From an uncultured Ruegeria sp. (lineage in GTDB: Bacteria > Pseudomonadota > Alphaproteobacteria > Rhodobacterales > Rhodobacteraceae): a stretch of 64,000 nucleotides of DNA. The position numbers and the translations under genes are program-made. The stretch is taken from positions 215,514 through 279,513 of the forward strand of contig NZ_CANMQQ010000005.1 of NCBI RefSeq assembly GCF_947500045.1, read 5' to 3'. The notes under the pieces were generated by a model. That model had not been told where the DNA came from. It did no database searches and saw only the letters and a program-made list of their open reading frames with translations. Shown one piece after another: positions 46,574 to 54,683 of the stretch (position 1 is its first letter; the number at the start of each line of letters is the position of its first letter).

Positions 46574-47799
46574 TCCGCAAAGTGCTTTTGGTTGACGATG
46601 ACGCTGCTGTGCGTGAGGCGCTGGCGCAGACGCTCGAATTGGCAGATTTCGAAGCTGTTACCGCCGGATCCTTCGTTGCAGCCAAAGATCATATCCATCG
46701 TGAGTTTGATGGGGTGATCATCTCGGATATTCGGATGCCGGGGCGGGATGGATTTCATCTGCTTGCTTACGCGCGCGAAATTGACCCCGAGTTGCCGGTG
46801 GTACTTTTGACCGGCGAAGGCGACATACCGATGGCTGTGCAGGCCATGGGGCAAGGGGCATTTGATTTTCTGGAAAAACCCTGCGCAGCGGCTGATCTCC
46901 TTGCCGTATTGGAACGCGCCAGTGTTGCCCGATCAGAGGTTTTGCACGACCGGGAACAACGGCGCGAGCTTGAGCGGGGTGATCCAGCGGCCCGCATGCT
47001 GTTTGGTTTGTCAGAGCAAGCCGAGATATTGCGTGAGCGTGTGCGTAATGTCGCCCTGAAGCATGCTGAAGTGCTGGTAACCGGACCAGCTGGCAGCGGT
47101 ATTTCCAAGGTTGCGGAGGTTGTTCACTTGATGTCTCCGGTCGGGCAGGGGCCGTTTGTAAAAAGGCCTGCCTCCAGCCTGAGCCCCGAAGACCTGCAGC
47201 GCATGTGCGAGGATGCAACGGGCGGTTCGCTGTTCCTCGATGAAGTTTCAGCAATGTCGGATGCCACTCAATACGCTGCAATGGAATTGATGGAGCAGGG
47301 GACCGATGCCCGGATCATTGCGGGAACGACCGCTGATCTTTCAGCGCTTTCCACACAAGGGCAGTTTAATGCCGATCTTTTTTATCGGCTGGATGTGATG
47401 CGGGTCCGAATCCCTGCGTTATCCGAGCGCCCCGAGGACATACCGATCATATTTCGCCGCTATGTGGCGCAAGCGGCAGAGCAGGCCGGCATTGCAGAGC
47501 CTGAGATCACACCGCAGCATCTGGCCGCGCTGATGGCGCAGGATTGGCCGGGCAATGCGCGCTCTTTGATGTCTGCTGCGATGCGGTTTGTGCTGGGGAT
47601 GCCGGAAGAGGTTGCACAGGCTGCAGATCAGGGGTTGAGCGAACAGTTGGCGCGGGTTGAACGGTCATTGCTGATAGCGGCGCTTGGACGTCATAATGGC
47701 AAAGCTGCAGAGGCGGCCAAATCGTTGAAACTGCCGCGCAAGACGTTCTACGACAAGCTGGCGCGCTACCGCATTCGGCCCGAAGATTACCGCCGGTAG
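46570..47799 (+). CDS. dctD: DctD-type response regulator lacking the GAFTGA loop
   Basis: A 409-residue NtrC-family regulator. The receiver has the phosphoacceptor Asp53 (IISDIRMPG). The central AAA+ domain is degenerate: where sigma-54 activators have GETGTGKE, residues 172-180 read GPAGSGISK, and between PFV (196-198) and the Walker B (LFLDE, 221-225) only about 22 residues remain, so the segment holding ELFGHEKGAFTGA is missing. The C-terminal Fis-type helix-turn-helix (NGKAAEAAKSLKLPRKTFYDKLARY) is intact. It should bind DNA and respond to DctB but cannot engage sigma-54 in the usual way. Similar loss occurs in R. capsulatus NtrC, which works with sigma-70. Confidence 0.92.
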   Translation: MIRKVLLVDDDAAVREALAQTLELADFEAVTAGSFVAAKDHIHREFDGVIISDIRMPGRDGFHLLAYAREIDPELPVVLLTGEGDIPMAVQAMGQGAFDFLEKPCAAADLLAVLERASVARSEVLHDREQRRELERGDPAARMLFGLSEQAEILRERVRNVALKHAEVLVTGPAGSGISKVAEVVHLMSPVGQGPFVKRPASSLSPEDLQRMCEDATGGSLFLDEVSAMSDATQYAAMELMEQGTDARIIAGTTADLSALSTQGQFNADLFYRLDVMRVRIPALSERPEDIPIIFRRYVAQAAEQAGIAEPEITPQHLAALMAQDWPGNARSLMSAAMRFVLGMPEEVAQAADQGLSEQLARVERSLLIAALGRHNGKAAEAAKSLKLPRKTFYDKLARYRIRPEDYRR

Positions 47800-47856
47800 C
47801 GAAATACTCTCGCCAGTTTCCCCGGTATTTTCATACCGTCAAAACCGTTGGGCCGG

Positions 47857-47878
47857 GCAGCCCGCCAAGGCGGGCTGC
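47857..47878. terminator. hairpin after dctD
   Basis: GCAGCCCGCC-AA-GGCGGGCTGC, a perfect ten-pair inverted repeat 58 bases after the dctD stop. No T-run follows on either strand, so it may be a processing or weak termination site. Confidence 0.6.
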
Positions 47879-47926
47879 GGTTGTACGATGCGGGTAAGTT
47901 CGAATCGCCCGATTCGATTCGGAAAT

Positions 47927-47976
47927 TGTGCGAAAACCCGCACAGGGCGGCTCGAGGATGTGCGGAAAACCGCACA
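47927..47976. promoter_or_regulatory. tandem palindromes, candidate DctD-binding sites upstream of dctP
   Basis: Site 1 (47927-47944) is TGTGCG-AAAACC-CGCACA; site 2 (47959-47976) is TGTGCGG-AAAA-CCGCACA, a perfect inverted repeat. Both have the same half-site and are 32 bases apart centre to centre, close to three DNA turns. The half-site and layout match, as I recall it, the DctD upstream activator sites of rhizobial dctA. They lie about 190-240 bases before dctP. Confidence 0.8.
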
Positions 47977-48168
47977 AGGCATCAATCGTGTTGCAGGAGT
48001 TTGATGTCTGACGGCCCTTAGGTCGTTGAATTAAATAATAAAATATCTCTCATAGTTATAAGTGAACAAAGTATTGAGAGTAAAGTTCCGATTCGGTTCA
48101 CTTCGCAACATACGGCGCTGATCGGGCGCCCGATGGAAGTTTAAGAGAAGTCTGGGAGGAAATGACTG

Positions 48169-49170
48169 ATGAAATTCCTAACAACGGCAGCCACGGCAAT
48201 TGCACTGTCCGTCACGGCAACCGCTGGTATGGCAGCCTGCGAAGATGGCGAGATTGTCGTCAAGTTCGCGCATGTAACAAACACTGACAAGCACCCCAAG
48301 GGTATCGCTGCCTCGCTGCTAGAGCAACGCGTCAATGACGAGATGAACGGTGTGATGTGCATGGAGGTCTATCCGAACTCGACCCTCTATAACGATGACA
48401 AGGTGCTAGAGGCGATGCTGCAAGGTGATGTGCAGCTGGCAGCGCCGTCGCTGTCAAAGTTCGAGAAGTTCACCAAGCAGTTCCGCTTGTTTGACCTGCC
48501 GTTCATGTTCAAGAACATCGAAGCTGTGGATGCGTTCCAGGCTTCCGCCGACGGCCAGGCGATGAAGGACAGCATGCAGCGCCGTGGCCTGCAGGGGCTG
48601 GCGTTCTGGCACAACGGTATGAAGCAGATGTCGGCGAACAAACCTCTGGTGGATCCGTCGGATGCCGATGGTCTGAAGTTCCGCGTCCAGTCCTCGGACG
48701 TGCTGGTGGCGCAGATGGAAGCAATCGGTGGCAGCCCGCAGAAGATGGCGTTCTCGGAAGTTTATGGTGCGTTACAGCAGGGTGTTGTGGACGGGCAAGA
48801 GAACACCTGGTCGAATATCTACGGCAAGAAGTTCTTCGAGGTGCAGGACGGTATCACCGAGACCAACCACGGTATCATTGATTATCTCGTCGTTACCTCG
48901 GTTGACTGGCTGGACAGCCTGGACCCGGAAGTGCGCGATCAGTTCGTGACGATTTTGACCGAAGTGACCGAGACCCGGAACAAGGAAGCCTTTAACGTGA
49001 ACGAAGCTGCCAAAGCCTCGATCACAGATGCGGGCGGGATCATTCGTGACCTGAACCCCGAGCAGCGTCAGGCTTGGGTTGATGCGATGAAGCCGGTCTG
49101 GGATCAGTTCTCAGGTGATGTCGGCCAAGACAAGATTGACGCCGCACAGGCGATCAACGCCGGGTTCTGA
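48169..49170 (+). CDS. dctP: TRAP transporter substrate-binding protein DctP
   Basis: A 333-residue periplasmic binding protein of the DctP family, capturing C4-dicarboxylates for the TRAP permease. A signal peptide runs to about residue 22 (TATAGMA|AC). The family Arg for carboxylate binding lies in the middle (GLKFRVQSSDVLV). GGGAGG precedes the ATG. It is first in the dctP-dctQ-dctM operon and separated from dctQ by a stable hairpin, which should allow excess binding protein. Control by DctB/DctD through the upstream palindromes is inferred. Confidence 0.95.
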   Translation: MKFLTTAATAIALSVTATAGMAACEDGEIVVKFAHVTNTDKHPKGIAASLLEQRVNDEMNGVMCMEVYPNSTLYNDDKVLEAMLQGDVQLAAPSLSKFEKFTKQFRLFDLPFMFKNIEAVDAFQASADGQAMKDSMQRRGLQGLAFWHNGMKQMSANKPLVDPSDADGLKFRVQSSDVLVAQMEAIGGSPQKMAFSEVYGALQQGVVDGQENTWSNIYGKKFFEVQDGITETNHGIIDYLVVTSVDWLDSLDPEVRDQFVTILTEVTETRNKEAFNVNEAAKASITDAGGIIRDLNPEQRQAWVDAMKPVWDQFSGDVGQDKIDAAQAINAGF

Positions 49171-49223
49171 TCCCGGAACAAGCCGCGCGTCCGGGGACTG
49201 GGGAGTTATGGACGCGCTGGCTG

Positions 49224-49244
49224 GGCGGGCCTTGATGGCCCGCC
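49224..49244 (+). terminator. attenuating hairpin between dctP and dctQ
   Basis: GGCGGGCC-TTGAT-GGCCCGCC, a perfect eight-pair hairpin without T-tract in the 114-base gap. It probably stabilises the dctP message or partially terminates transcription. Confidence 0.7.
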
Positions 49245-49284
49245 ACACTCCCTCAAATCTCATTAAAAATGCGGGGACAGAGAG

Positions 49285-49962
49285 ATGTCTGGTGCGAAAC
49301 CCGGCCAAGGCGGGCTGGTCGACCATATCGAAGAAACCATGATCGCGTGCCTGTTGGGCCTGATGACCATCGTCACCTTTGCCAACGTGATCGCGCGGTT
49401 CGTGTTTAACTCTAACATTCTTTGGGCATTGGAATTGACGGTATTTGCCTTTGGTTGGCTGGTCCTTATGGGCGCGTCTTATGCGGTGAAGAAACATGCC
49501 CATTTGGGTGTGGATGCGATTTTGAACATGTTGGCCCCCGCGCCGCGCCGCATCTTGGCGCTGATTGCAGTCGGCTGCTGTCTGGTGTTTTCACTGCTCT
49601 TGCTCAAAGGTTCGTATGACTACTGGGCCGTGTTTGCGGATCTGCCGCCGACTTCGGGCCGCTGGTTCCCGACCGGGTTTGACATGAGCGCGCGCAGCCA
49701 GAGCTTTTACGAGGTTGACGACATTCCCATGGTCGCACCGCTGCGGTTTCTTGAGGATTTGATCAACTATGGCGAAGGGTATGAAAAACTGCCCAAGGTC
49801 GTGCCGTATCTGGTGCTGCCTGTCTCTATGCTTTTGCTGGTGATCCGTTTTTCGCAAGTCGCCGTGCAAATCTGGCGCGGTGAAACCGACCGCCTTGTTG
49901 CCAGCCACGAGGTCGAGGACGAGATCGAAGAAGTTCGCGCTCAGCAAGGGGAGCATGACTGA
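49285..49962 (+). CDS. dctQ: TRAP transporter small membrane subunit DctQ
   Basis: A 225-residue protein with four transmembrane helices in the usual DctQ pattern (IACLLGLMTIVTFANVIAR; LVLMGASYAVKKHAHLGVD). A longer periplasmic or cytoplasmic loop (about residues 115-165) with LPPTSGRWFPTGFDMSARS makes it slightly larger than most. Its TGA overlaps the dctM ATG, and it forms the membrane complex with DctM. Confidence 0.93.
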   Translation: MSGAKPGQGGLVDHIEETMIACLLGLMTIVTFANVIARFVFNSNILWALELTVFAFGWLVLMGASYAVKKHAHLGVDAILNMLAPAPRRILALIAVGCCLVFSLLLLKGSYDYWAVFADLPPTSGRWFPTGFDMSARSQSFYEVDDIPMVAPLRFLEDLINYGEGYEKLPKVVPYLVLPVSMLLLVIRFSQVAVQIWRGETDRLVASHEVEDEIEEVRAQQGEHD

Positions 49963-51338
49963 TGGATGTTATTCTTCTCTTTTCGATGGTTATCGGCCTG
50001 CTGCTGATCGGTGTGCCAATTGCGGTTTCCCTGGGCCTCAGCTCGACGCTGTTCCTGCTGATCTATTCCGATAGCTCGCTGGCATCGGTCGCGGGAACGC
50101 TGTTCGAGGCGTTCGAGGGGCACTTTACCCTTCTTGCGATCCCGTTCTTTATCCTCGCGTCATCCTTTATGACGACAGGCGGGGTGGCGCGGCGGATCAT
50201 CCGATTCTCGATCGCCTGTGTGGGGCATTTGCCGGGCGGATTGGCAATAGCGGGTGTCTTTGCCTGTATGTTGTTTGCCGCGCTTTCAGGATCGTCGCCA
50301 GCGACTGTTGTAGCCATCGGTTCGATTGTCATCGCCGGAATGCGTCAGGTGGGCTATTCCAAGGAATTCGCCGCCGGTGTGATCTGTAACGCTGGTACGC
50401 TGGGCATTCTGATCCCGCCATCAATCGTGATGGTGGTCTATGCCGCGGCCGTCGAGGTTTCGGTCGGACGTATGTTCCTTGCGGGCGTCATCCCCGGCCT
50501 GATGGCGGGTCTGATGCTGATGATCACGATCTATGTCATGGCCAAGGTTAAGAATCTTCCTAAAGGCGACTGGAAAGGTTGGGGCGAGGTCTTCACCTCG
50601 GCGCGCGAAGCTGGTTGGGGCCTGTTTCTGATCGTGATCATTCTGGGCGGGATCTATGGCGGTATCTTTACACCGACCGAGGCTGCGGCGGTTGCCGCCA
50701 TCTATGCCTTCCTGATCGCGAGCTTTGTTTACAAGGATATGGGGCCGCTCAGCACAGAAGGCGATGCTCAGAATATCTCACTGCTGAAGAAGCCCTATGC
50801 GCTGATCACAGCTTTTGTTCACCCAGACACAAAGCACACGTTGTTTGAGGCGGGGAAACTCACCGTCACCTTGCTGTTCGTGATCGCCAACGCGTTGATC
50901 CTGAAACATGTTCTGACCGACGAACAGGTTCCGCAGCATATCGCCAGTGCTATGTTGTCAGCGGGTCTGGGGCCGGTAACCTTCCTGATCGTGGTCAATG
51001 TGATCCTGCTGATCGGCGGTCAGTTCATGGAGCCCTCGGGTCTGCTGGTGATCGTGGCACCTCTGGTCTTCCCGATTGCGATTGAGCTTGGGATCGATCC
51101 GATCCATCTGGGCATCATCATGGTGGTGAATATGGAGATCGGGATGATCACGCCGCCGGTCGGTTTGAACCTGTTCGTGACCTCAGGTGTGGCAGGTATG
51201 CCGATGATGAGCGTAGTGAAAGCGGCGTTGCCGTTCTTGGCCGTTCTCTTCGTCTTCCTGATCATGGTGACGTATATCCCCTGGATATCCACTTTCCTGC
51301 CCAATACCTTCATGGGTCCAGAGATCATTACCAACTAG
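49962..51338 (+). CDS. dctM: TRAP transporter large permease subunit DctM
   Basis: A 458-residue inner membrane protein with 12 or more hydrophobic helices, carrying the sodium-coupled transport pathway. Typical DctM segments are seen: FAALSGSSPATVVAIGSI, AGTLGILIPPSIVMVVYA, and GMITPPVGLNLFVTSG. The start overlaps the dctQ stop by one base. A strong terminator follows at 51361. Confidence 0.95.
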   Translation: MDVILLFSMVIGLLLIGVPIAVSLGLSSTLFLLIYSDSSLASVAGTLFEAFEGHFTLLAIPFFILASSFMTTGGVARRIIRFSIACVGHLPGGLAIAGVFACMLFAALSGSSPATVVAIGSIVIAGMRQVGYSKEFAAGVICNAGTLGILIPPSIVMVVYAAAVEVSVGRMFLAGVIPGLMAGLMLMITIYVMAKVKNLPKGDWKGWGEVFTSAREAGWGLFLIVIILGGIYGGIFTPTEAAAVAAIYAFLIASFVYKDMGPLSTEGDAQNISLLKKPYALITAFVHPDTKHTLFEAGKLTVTLLFVIANALILKHVLTDEQVPQHIASAMLSAGLGPVTFLIVVNVILLIGGQFMEPSGLLVIVAPLVFPIAIELGIDPIHLGIIMVVNMEIGMITPPVGLNLFVTSGVAGMPMMSVVKAALPFLAVLFVFLIMVTYIPWISTFLPNTFMGPEIITN

Positions 51339-51360
51339 ATCAGACATATCGATCAACAGG

Positions 51361-51391
51361 ACCGGGCGGCATAATCCGCCCGGTTTTTCTT
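51361..51391 (+). terminator. rho-independent terminator after dctM
   Basis: ACCGGGCGG (51361-51369) pairs with CCGCCCGGT (51376-51384), followed by TTTTCTTT. It ends the dct operon. Confidence 0.92.
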
Positions 51392-51430
51392 TGGCAGCTT
51401 GTCTTGGGCAAAATTTCTCTTATGTTACGG

Positions 51431-51490
51431 GCAGAGGACGACCTCGCCGTCATGGATGATTACTCGGGACGACCCGAACCCAAGGTGAGG
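51431..51490 (+). ncRNA. guanidine-II (mini-ykkC) riboswitch
   Basis: Two short hairpins, each capped by the loop ACGA, are seen: GAGG-ACGA-CCTC (51434-51445) and TCGGG-ACGA-CCCGA (51464-51477), separated by an 18-base linker. Twin ACGR-loop hairpins just ahead of a Shine-Dalgarno are the definition of the mini-ykkC class, which senses guanidine and turns on translation. The AGGTGAGG ribosome-binding site (51483-51490) follows hairpin 2 by five bases, and the gene behind it encodes a SugE/Gdx-type exporter, the standard target. Confidence 0.92.
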
Positions 51491-51497
51491 TGTTCTT

Positions 51498-51809
51498 ATG
51501 CCCTGGATTTTTCTGTTGTTCGCTGGCCTGCTTGAGATTGTCTGGGCGGTGGCAATGAAACAGACCGCTGGTTTCACACGGTTTTGGCCAGCGGCGATCA
51601 TGGGAGTTTCGATGGTCGGCTCCTTTGGCCTGCTTGCGCTGGCCATGCGCGATCTGCCGTTGGGTACTGCGTATACCATTTGGACGGGGATTGGCGCGGT
51701 TGGTGCGTTCACCGTCGGGATTTTGTTCCTTGGTGAAGCGCTGACGCCGATGCGGGTTTTCGCAGCGGTCCTGATTGTGTCTGGTCTGGTTGTTATGAAA
51801 TTGGCCTGA
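51498..51809 (+). CDS. gdx: guanidinium exporter (SMR family, Gdx/SugE)
   Basis: A 103-residue small multidrug resistance protein with four transmembrane helices. The proton/substrate Glu is in LLEIVWAVAMKQTAGFTRFWP, the SugE/Gdx pattern (WxxAMK), and the second signature is GTAYTIWTGIGAVGAF. Gdx members export guanidinium and act as dimers of antiparallel subunits. The riboswitch directly upstream fixes the physiological assignment, so this is guanidinium export rather than drug resistance. Confidence 0.94.
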   Translation: MPWIFLLFAGLLEIVWAVAMKQTAGFTRFWPAAIMGVSMVGSFGLLALAMRDLPLGTAYTIWTGIGAVGAFTVGILFLGEALTPMRVFAAVLIVSGLVVMKLA

Positions 51810-51815
51810 GTGTGC

Positions 51816-52565
51816 TCAGGCCTCTTCAAGCGCGCGGATGATGCCCGAAAAATCTTGGGCTTTCAGGCTTGCGCCCCCAACCAAAGCGCCATCGACATTG
51901 GAAACTCCGAAAATTTCTGCCGCGTTGCTGGGTTTGACCGAACCACCATAAAGCAAGCGGACCGAGCGCCCCACACCCTCACCAAAGCGCCGTTCAAGGC
52001 GTGCACGGATGAAATCATGGACTTCTCCGATTTCTTCGAGGGTAGGGACCTTGCCAGTGCCGATGGCCCAGATCGGTTCGTAGGCGACAATCAGGTTCTC
52101 ACCCGTCGCTTGATCTGGGATCGAGCCTGACATCTGGCCGCCAATGATGTCCAGCGTGTTTGCGGCCTCACGCTGTTCAAGACTTTCACCGACACAGATG
52201 ATCGCCTTCATGCCCGCATCCATTGCGATGCGCGCCTTGGCGCGAACGTCTTCATTCTGCTCGTCATGGTCTTCGCGACGCTCGGAATGGCCCAGAATCA
52301 CCGCGTTTGCGCCGGCATCCAGCAGCATCTCGGCACTCAGGTCACCGGTGTGTGCGCCCGAAAGTGCCGCGTGGCAATCCTGTCCACCGATCGTAATTTC
52401 TGAACTTTCAACCGTGTTTGCGGCACGATGGAGCAATGTGGCAGGTGGGCAGATCAGGATTTCAACGGGGGATGTCGGATGCAAAGCGCTTAGGTCTTTA
52501 AGCTCGCTCAGCGCAACTCCGGTTCCATTCATTTTCCAGTTGCCTGCCGCTAACTTGCGCCGCAT
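51816..52565 (-). CDS. tpiA: triosephosphate isomerase
   Basis: A 249-residue TIM-barrel enzyme of glycolysis/gluconeogenesis. Catalytic residues are visible: NWKMNG (Lys), ILGHSERR (His), AYEPIWAIGTGKV (Glu), and the phosphate-binding GGSVK. It is convergent with gdx with a gap of six bases, and divergent from the oxygenase gene at 52687. Confidence 0.97.
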   Translation of the reverse strand: MRRKLAAGNWKMNGTGVALSELKDLSALHPTSPVEILICPPATLLHRAANTVESSEITIGGQDCHAALSGAHTGDLSAEMLLDAGANAVILGHSERREDHDEQNEDVRAKARIAMDAGMKAIICVGESLEQREAANTLDIIGGQMSGSIPDQATGENLIVAYEPIWAIGTGKVPTLEEIGEVHDFIRARLERRFGEGVGRSVRLLYGGSVKPSNAAEIFGVSNVDGALVGGASLKAQDFSGIIRALEEA

Positions 52566-52686
52566 TGCTGTCCCTCCAATTTTATGCGTTATCCACCCCG
52601 GATATCACCCGCAGGCAGGGCTGACAATTCCGGTTGAAGACTGCGAGGCGTGCGGACACATTGCGCGCGATAACTCAGAGGACGGC

Positions 52687-53601
52687 ATGATCGATAACCT
52701 TAACCTCGCCAAGCTGGATCAGTGCGATCCGGCAGAAATGAAAAAGCTGAAAGATGCCGTCGGCCAGATTGGATTCCTGACGATTTCCAACACCGGGCTC
52801 AATGCAGACCGGGTACGACAGGTGATCGACACTTATCGCACGTTCTTTCTACAGCCTGACAAAATCAAGCAGAGCGTCGATATGGCCACTACTGGTGCCA
52901 ACCGTGGCTGGGGCGCGTCAGGCTCGGAACAGGTCGACCCCAAGGCGAACCCGGATTACAAAGAGGTCTTTGATTGCGGCTATGAACTGCAGGTCGATGA
53001 TCCCTATGCAGGATGCGGGCTAAGCGTATATGCCCCAAACCTATGGCCCGAAGGGGCTGATGCGTTTCGGGAGACAATCCAGACCTATTACGCTGACGCC
53101 TGTGCCGTCGCTATACGGGTTTTACGTGCGATTGCCGTCGCCATCGGGCGCGAGGCCAAAAGTTTCGATGCAGCCTTTGAAACGCCGATGGCGCTGTTGC
53201 GTGGCAACTTCTATCCGCAACGTCCTGATTGGGCAGGGGAAAATGATTTCGGCATCGGGGCACACACGGACTATGGCTGCCTGACTTTGTTGGCCACTGA
53301 CGGCACGCCCGGTCTGGAGGTTCGAATGCCAAGTGGTGATTGGCAGGCCGTGAACGCGGCACCGGGGCAGTTCATCATCAATTTCGGCGAAATGCTTGAG
53401 TTCTGGACCGAAGGAGAGGTCAAAGCGACCGAACACAGGGTCAAAGGCAGCTCGGACGAAAGGATATCAGTTCCGCTGTTCTTCAATCCCTCTTTTGACA
53501 CGAATGTCGCGCCGCCGGCATCAGGTAAAGTGATCCGGGCAGGTGAGCATCTGACACAACGGTTTAACGAGACGTATCTACACTTGAACGCAGCGTCTTA
53601 A
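52687..53601 (+). CDS. 2-oxoglutarate/Fe(II)-dependent oxygenase (isopenicillin N synthase-like)
   Basis: A 304-residue oxygenase. The iron ligands are HTD (GAHTDYGCLT) and the distal His in ATEHRVKG; the 2-oxoglutarate-binding Arg is in RISVPLFF. The N-terminal DIOX_N-type part and the aspect of the sequence match plant-like and bacterial IPNS-type dioxygenases. ATG 52687 has GAGGA five bases upstream; a much longer frame upstream is antisense to tpiA and rejected. Substrate unknown. Its stop overlaps the stop of sufA by four bases. Confidence 0.9.
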   Translation: MIDNLNLAKLDQCDPAEMKKLKDAVGQIGFLTISNTGLNADRVRQVIDTYRTFFLQPDKIKQSVDMATTGANRGWGASGSEQVDPKANPDYKEVFDCGYELQVDDPYAGCGLSVYAPNLWPEGADAFRETIQTYYADACAVAIRVLRAIAVAIGREAKSFDAAFETPMALLRGNFYPQRPDWAGENDFGIGAHTDYGCLTLLATDGTPGLEVRMPSGDWQAVNAAPGQFIINFGEMLEFWTEGEVKATEHRVKGSSDERISVPLFFNPSFDTNVAPPASGKVIRAGEHLTQRFNETYLHLNAAS

Positions 53602-53963
53602 CGCTGCGTCGCTAGGGTATCGTCGAATTTGATCGATTCTCCACATCCGCAGGCATCGACCACATTGGGGTTGCGGAACTTGAATCCTGATTCCAGCAGC
53701 GAGACCTCATAATCGATCTCGGTTCCGAACAGGAACATCTGCGCCATAGGTGCAATCATCACACATGCGCCATCCTGGTCGACCACCTCATCATTCGGAT
53801 CGGCCTCATCAACATAGTCCATGGTATATTCCATACCTGCGCAGCCGCCTTTCTTGACGCCAATGCGCAGACCAGCATGACTGCCAGATTTCATCAGCCG
53901 AACAATCTGTTCGGCGGCTTTGGGTGTTATGGTCACGGCTTGTTTGCCGGGAATGCCAAACAT
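53598..53963 (-). CDS. sufA: A-type iron-sulfur carrier (HesB/SufA/ErpA family)
   Basis: A 121-residue A-type carrier that delivers Fe-S clusters to apoproteins. The three Cys ligands are Cys41 (KKGGCAGMEY) and Cys105/Cys107 (ACGCGES). The sequence matches the roseobacter SufA type, although ErpA and IscA are close relatives and the symbol is the best guess. In many roseobacters it lies beside the SufT-like gene within the suf operon; here an exported-protein gene and a terminator separate the two. Confidence 0.92.
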   Translation of the reverse strand: MFGIPGKQAVTITPKAAEQIVRLMKSGSHAGLRIGVKKGGCAGMEYTMDYVDEADPNDEVVDQDGACVMIAPMAQMFLFGTEIDYEVSLLESGFKFRNPNVVDACGCGESIKFDDTLATQR

Positions 53964-54137
53964 GGGTGGGCTCCGTATTCGCGCGTTGGGTCTAATCTAA
54001 GGCCGACACGCGCCGGGCTCAAGGGAGTGTGCGTACAAAAGCTGTAGTCGAGCTGGGTTGTAATACAGGGCCACGAGGTATTAGCGTGCTGTCATAGTCC
54101 AAAATCACAGTCGAATTTTCAAATGAGGTAGGGATCA

Positions 54138-54464
54138 ATGGTTGCACAGAGCTTGATTAGAGGTGGTGCGGTGGTGAGTGTGCTTTTCGTTGCCCTTATT
54201 GGTTCGGCAATGGCCGCAGATGATGCGAAACGGCACCCAGTGAACTGCGCCACGGCCCCAGGTGATCTACGTGCGATTGCTGCCGAGAAAAAACACGCGG
54301 AAGACCAGCAGGCCGAAAGTGTGTTTGCGATCCTGCCAGCGGGGGCGCTGCTGGGTTTGGTTACCGGGACCGAAAACAAGCATCTTGAAATGTTGTCTGG
54401 CGACTACGTCAAACAGTTGGATGCCAGAGCTGCCGAAATCAAATCCACCTGCGGCGTTAAGTAA
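54138..54464 (+). CDS. small exported protein of unknown function
   Basis: A 108-residue protein with a signal peptide ending near SAMA|ADDAKR (residues 26-27). The mature part is helical and includes a short hydrophobic stretch (VFAILPAGALLGLVTGTE) that could be a membrane-associated or glycine-rich hairpin. Two Cys residues (CATAPG and STCGVK) could pair. GAGGTAGGGATCA precedes the ATG. It is oriented opposite to sufA and sufT and splits that pair. I do not recognise a family. Confidence 0.75.
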   Translation: MVAQSLIRGGAVVSVLFVALIGSAMAADDAKRHPVNCATAPGDLRAIAAEKKHAEDQQAESVFAILPAGALLGLVTGTENKHLEMLSGDYVKQLDARAAEIKSTCGVK

Positions 54465-54471
54465 GGTTCGT

Positions 54472-54498
54472 AAAAAGACCGCCCTCGGGCAAGGGCGG
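54472..54498 (-). terminator. terminator of the SufT-like gene
   Basis: CCGCCCT (54479-54485) pairs with AGGGCGG (54492-54498); on the minus strand the stem is followed by TCTTTTT. It lies about 185 bases beyond the sufT stop, so sufT is transcribed apart from sufA. Confidence 0.75.
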
Positions 54499-54683
54499 CC
54501 TAAAGTCCAGGCCAGATCAATGGGGACGGCAATCGGTTTCTTGCCCGGAACGCAGGCGCAGCGGGGATTGCCTGCGCCTATGCGGCAATGGTGCCAGTGC
54601 TTTGTGTCAAAATCCAAACGGAACGGTTACGGTTTCACAACCGTTTCATGACAAACTGCAAAAAACGTGTGGATAGAAGCGCG

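Larger units (their letters stand above)
47800..48168. other. 369-base gap between dctD and dctP
   Basis: Holds a perfect hairpin at 47857-47878, the two DctD-like palindromes at 47927-47976, an A+T-rich stretch at 48027-48080 that could contain the promoter, and the dctP leader ending in TGGGAGG. No gene is seen, and no sigma-54 promoter of the GG-N10-GC kind is recognisable. Confidence 0.8.

Noticed and set aside
47977..48168. Sigma-54 promoter for dctP
   Set aside because: A GGC...TTGCA pair at 47978-47995 has 13 instead of 10 bases between GG and GC, so it does not fit.
52144..52686. N-terminal extension of the oxygenase frame by 181 codons
   Set aside because: It runs antisense through tpiA; the real start at 52687 has a proper ribosome-binding site.
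54262..54651. 129-codon plus-strand frame and its antisense partner after the small exported-protein gene
   Set aside because: They overlap a better-supported gene in another frame and a terminator, with no ribosome-binding site or domain.
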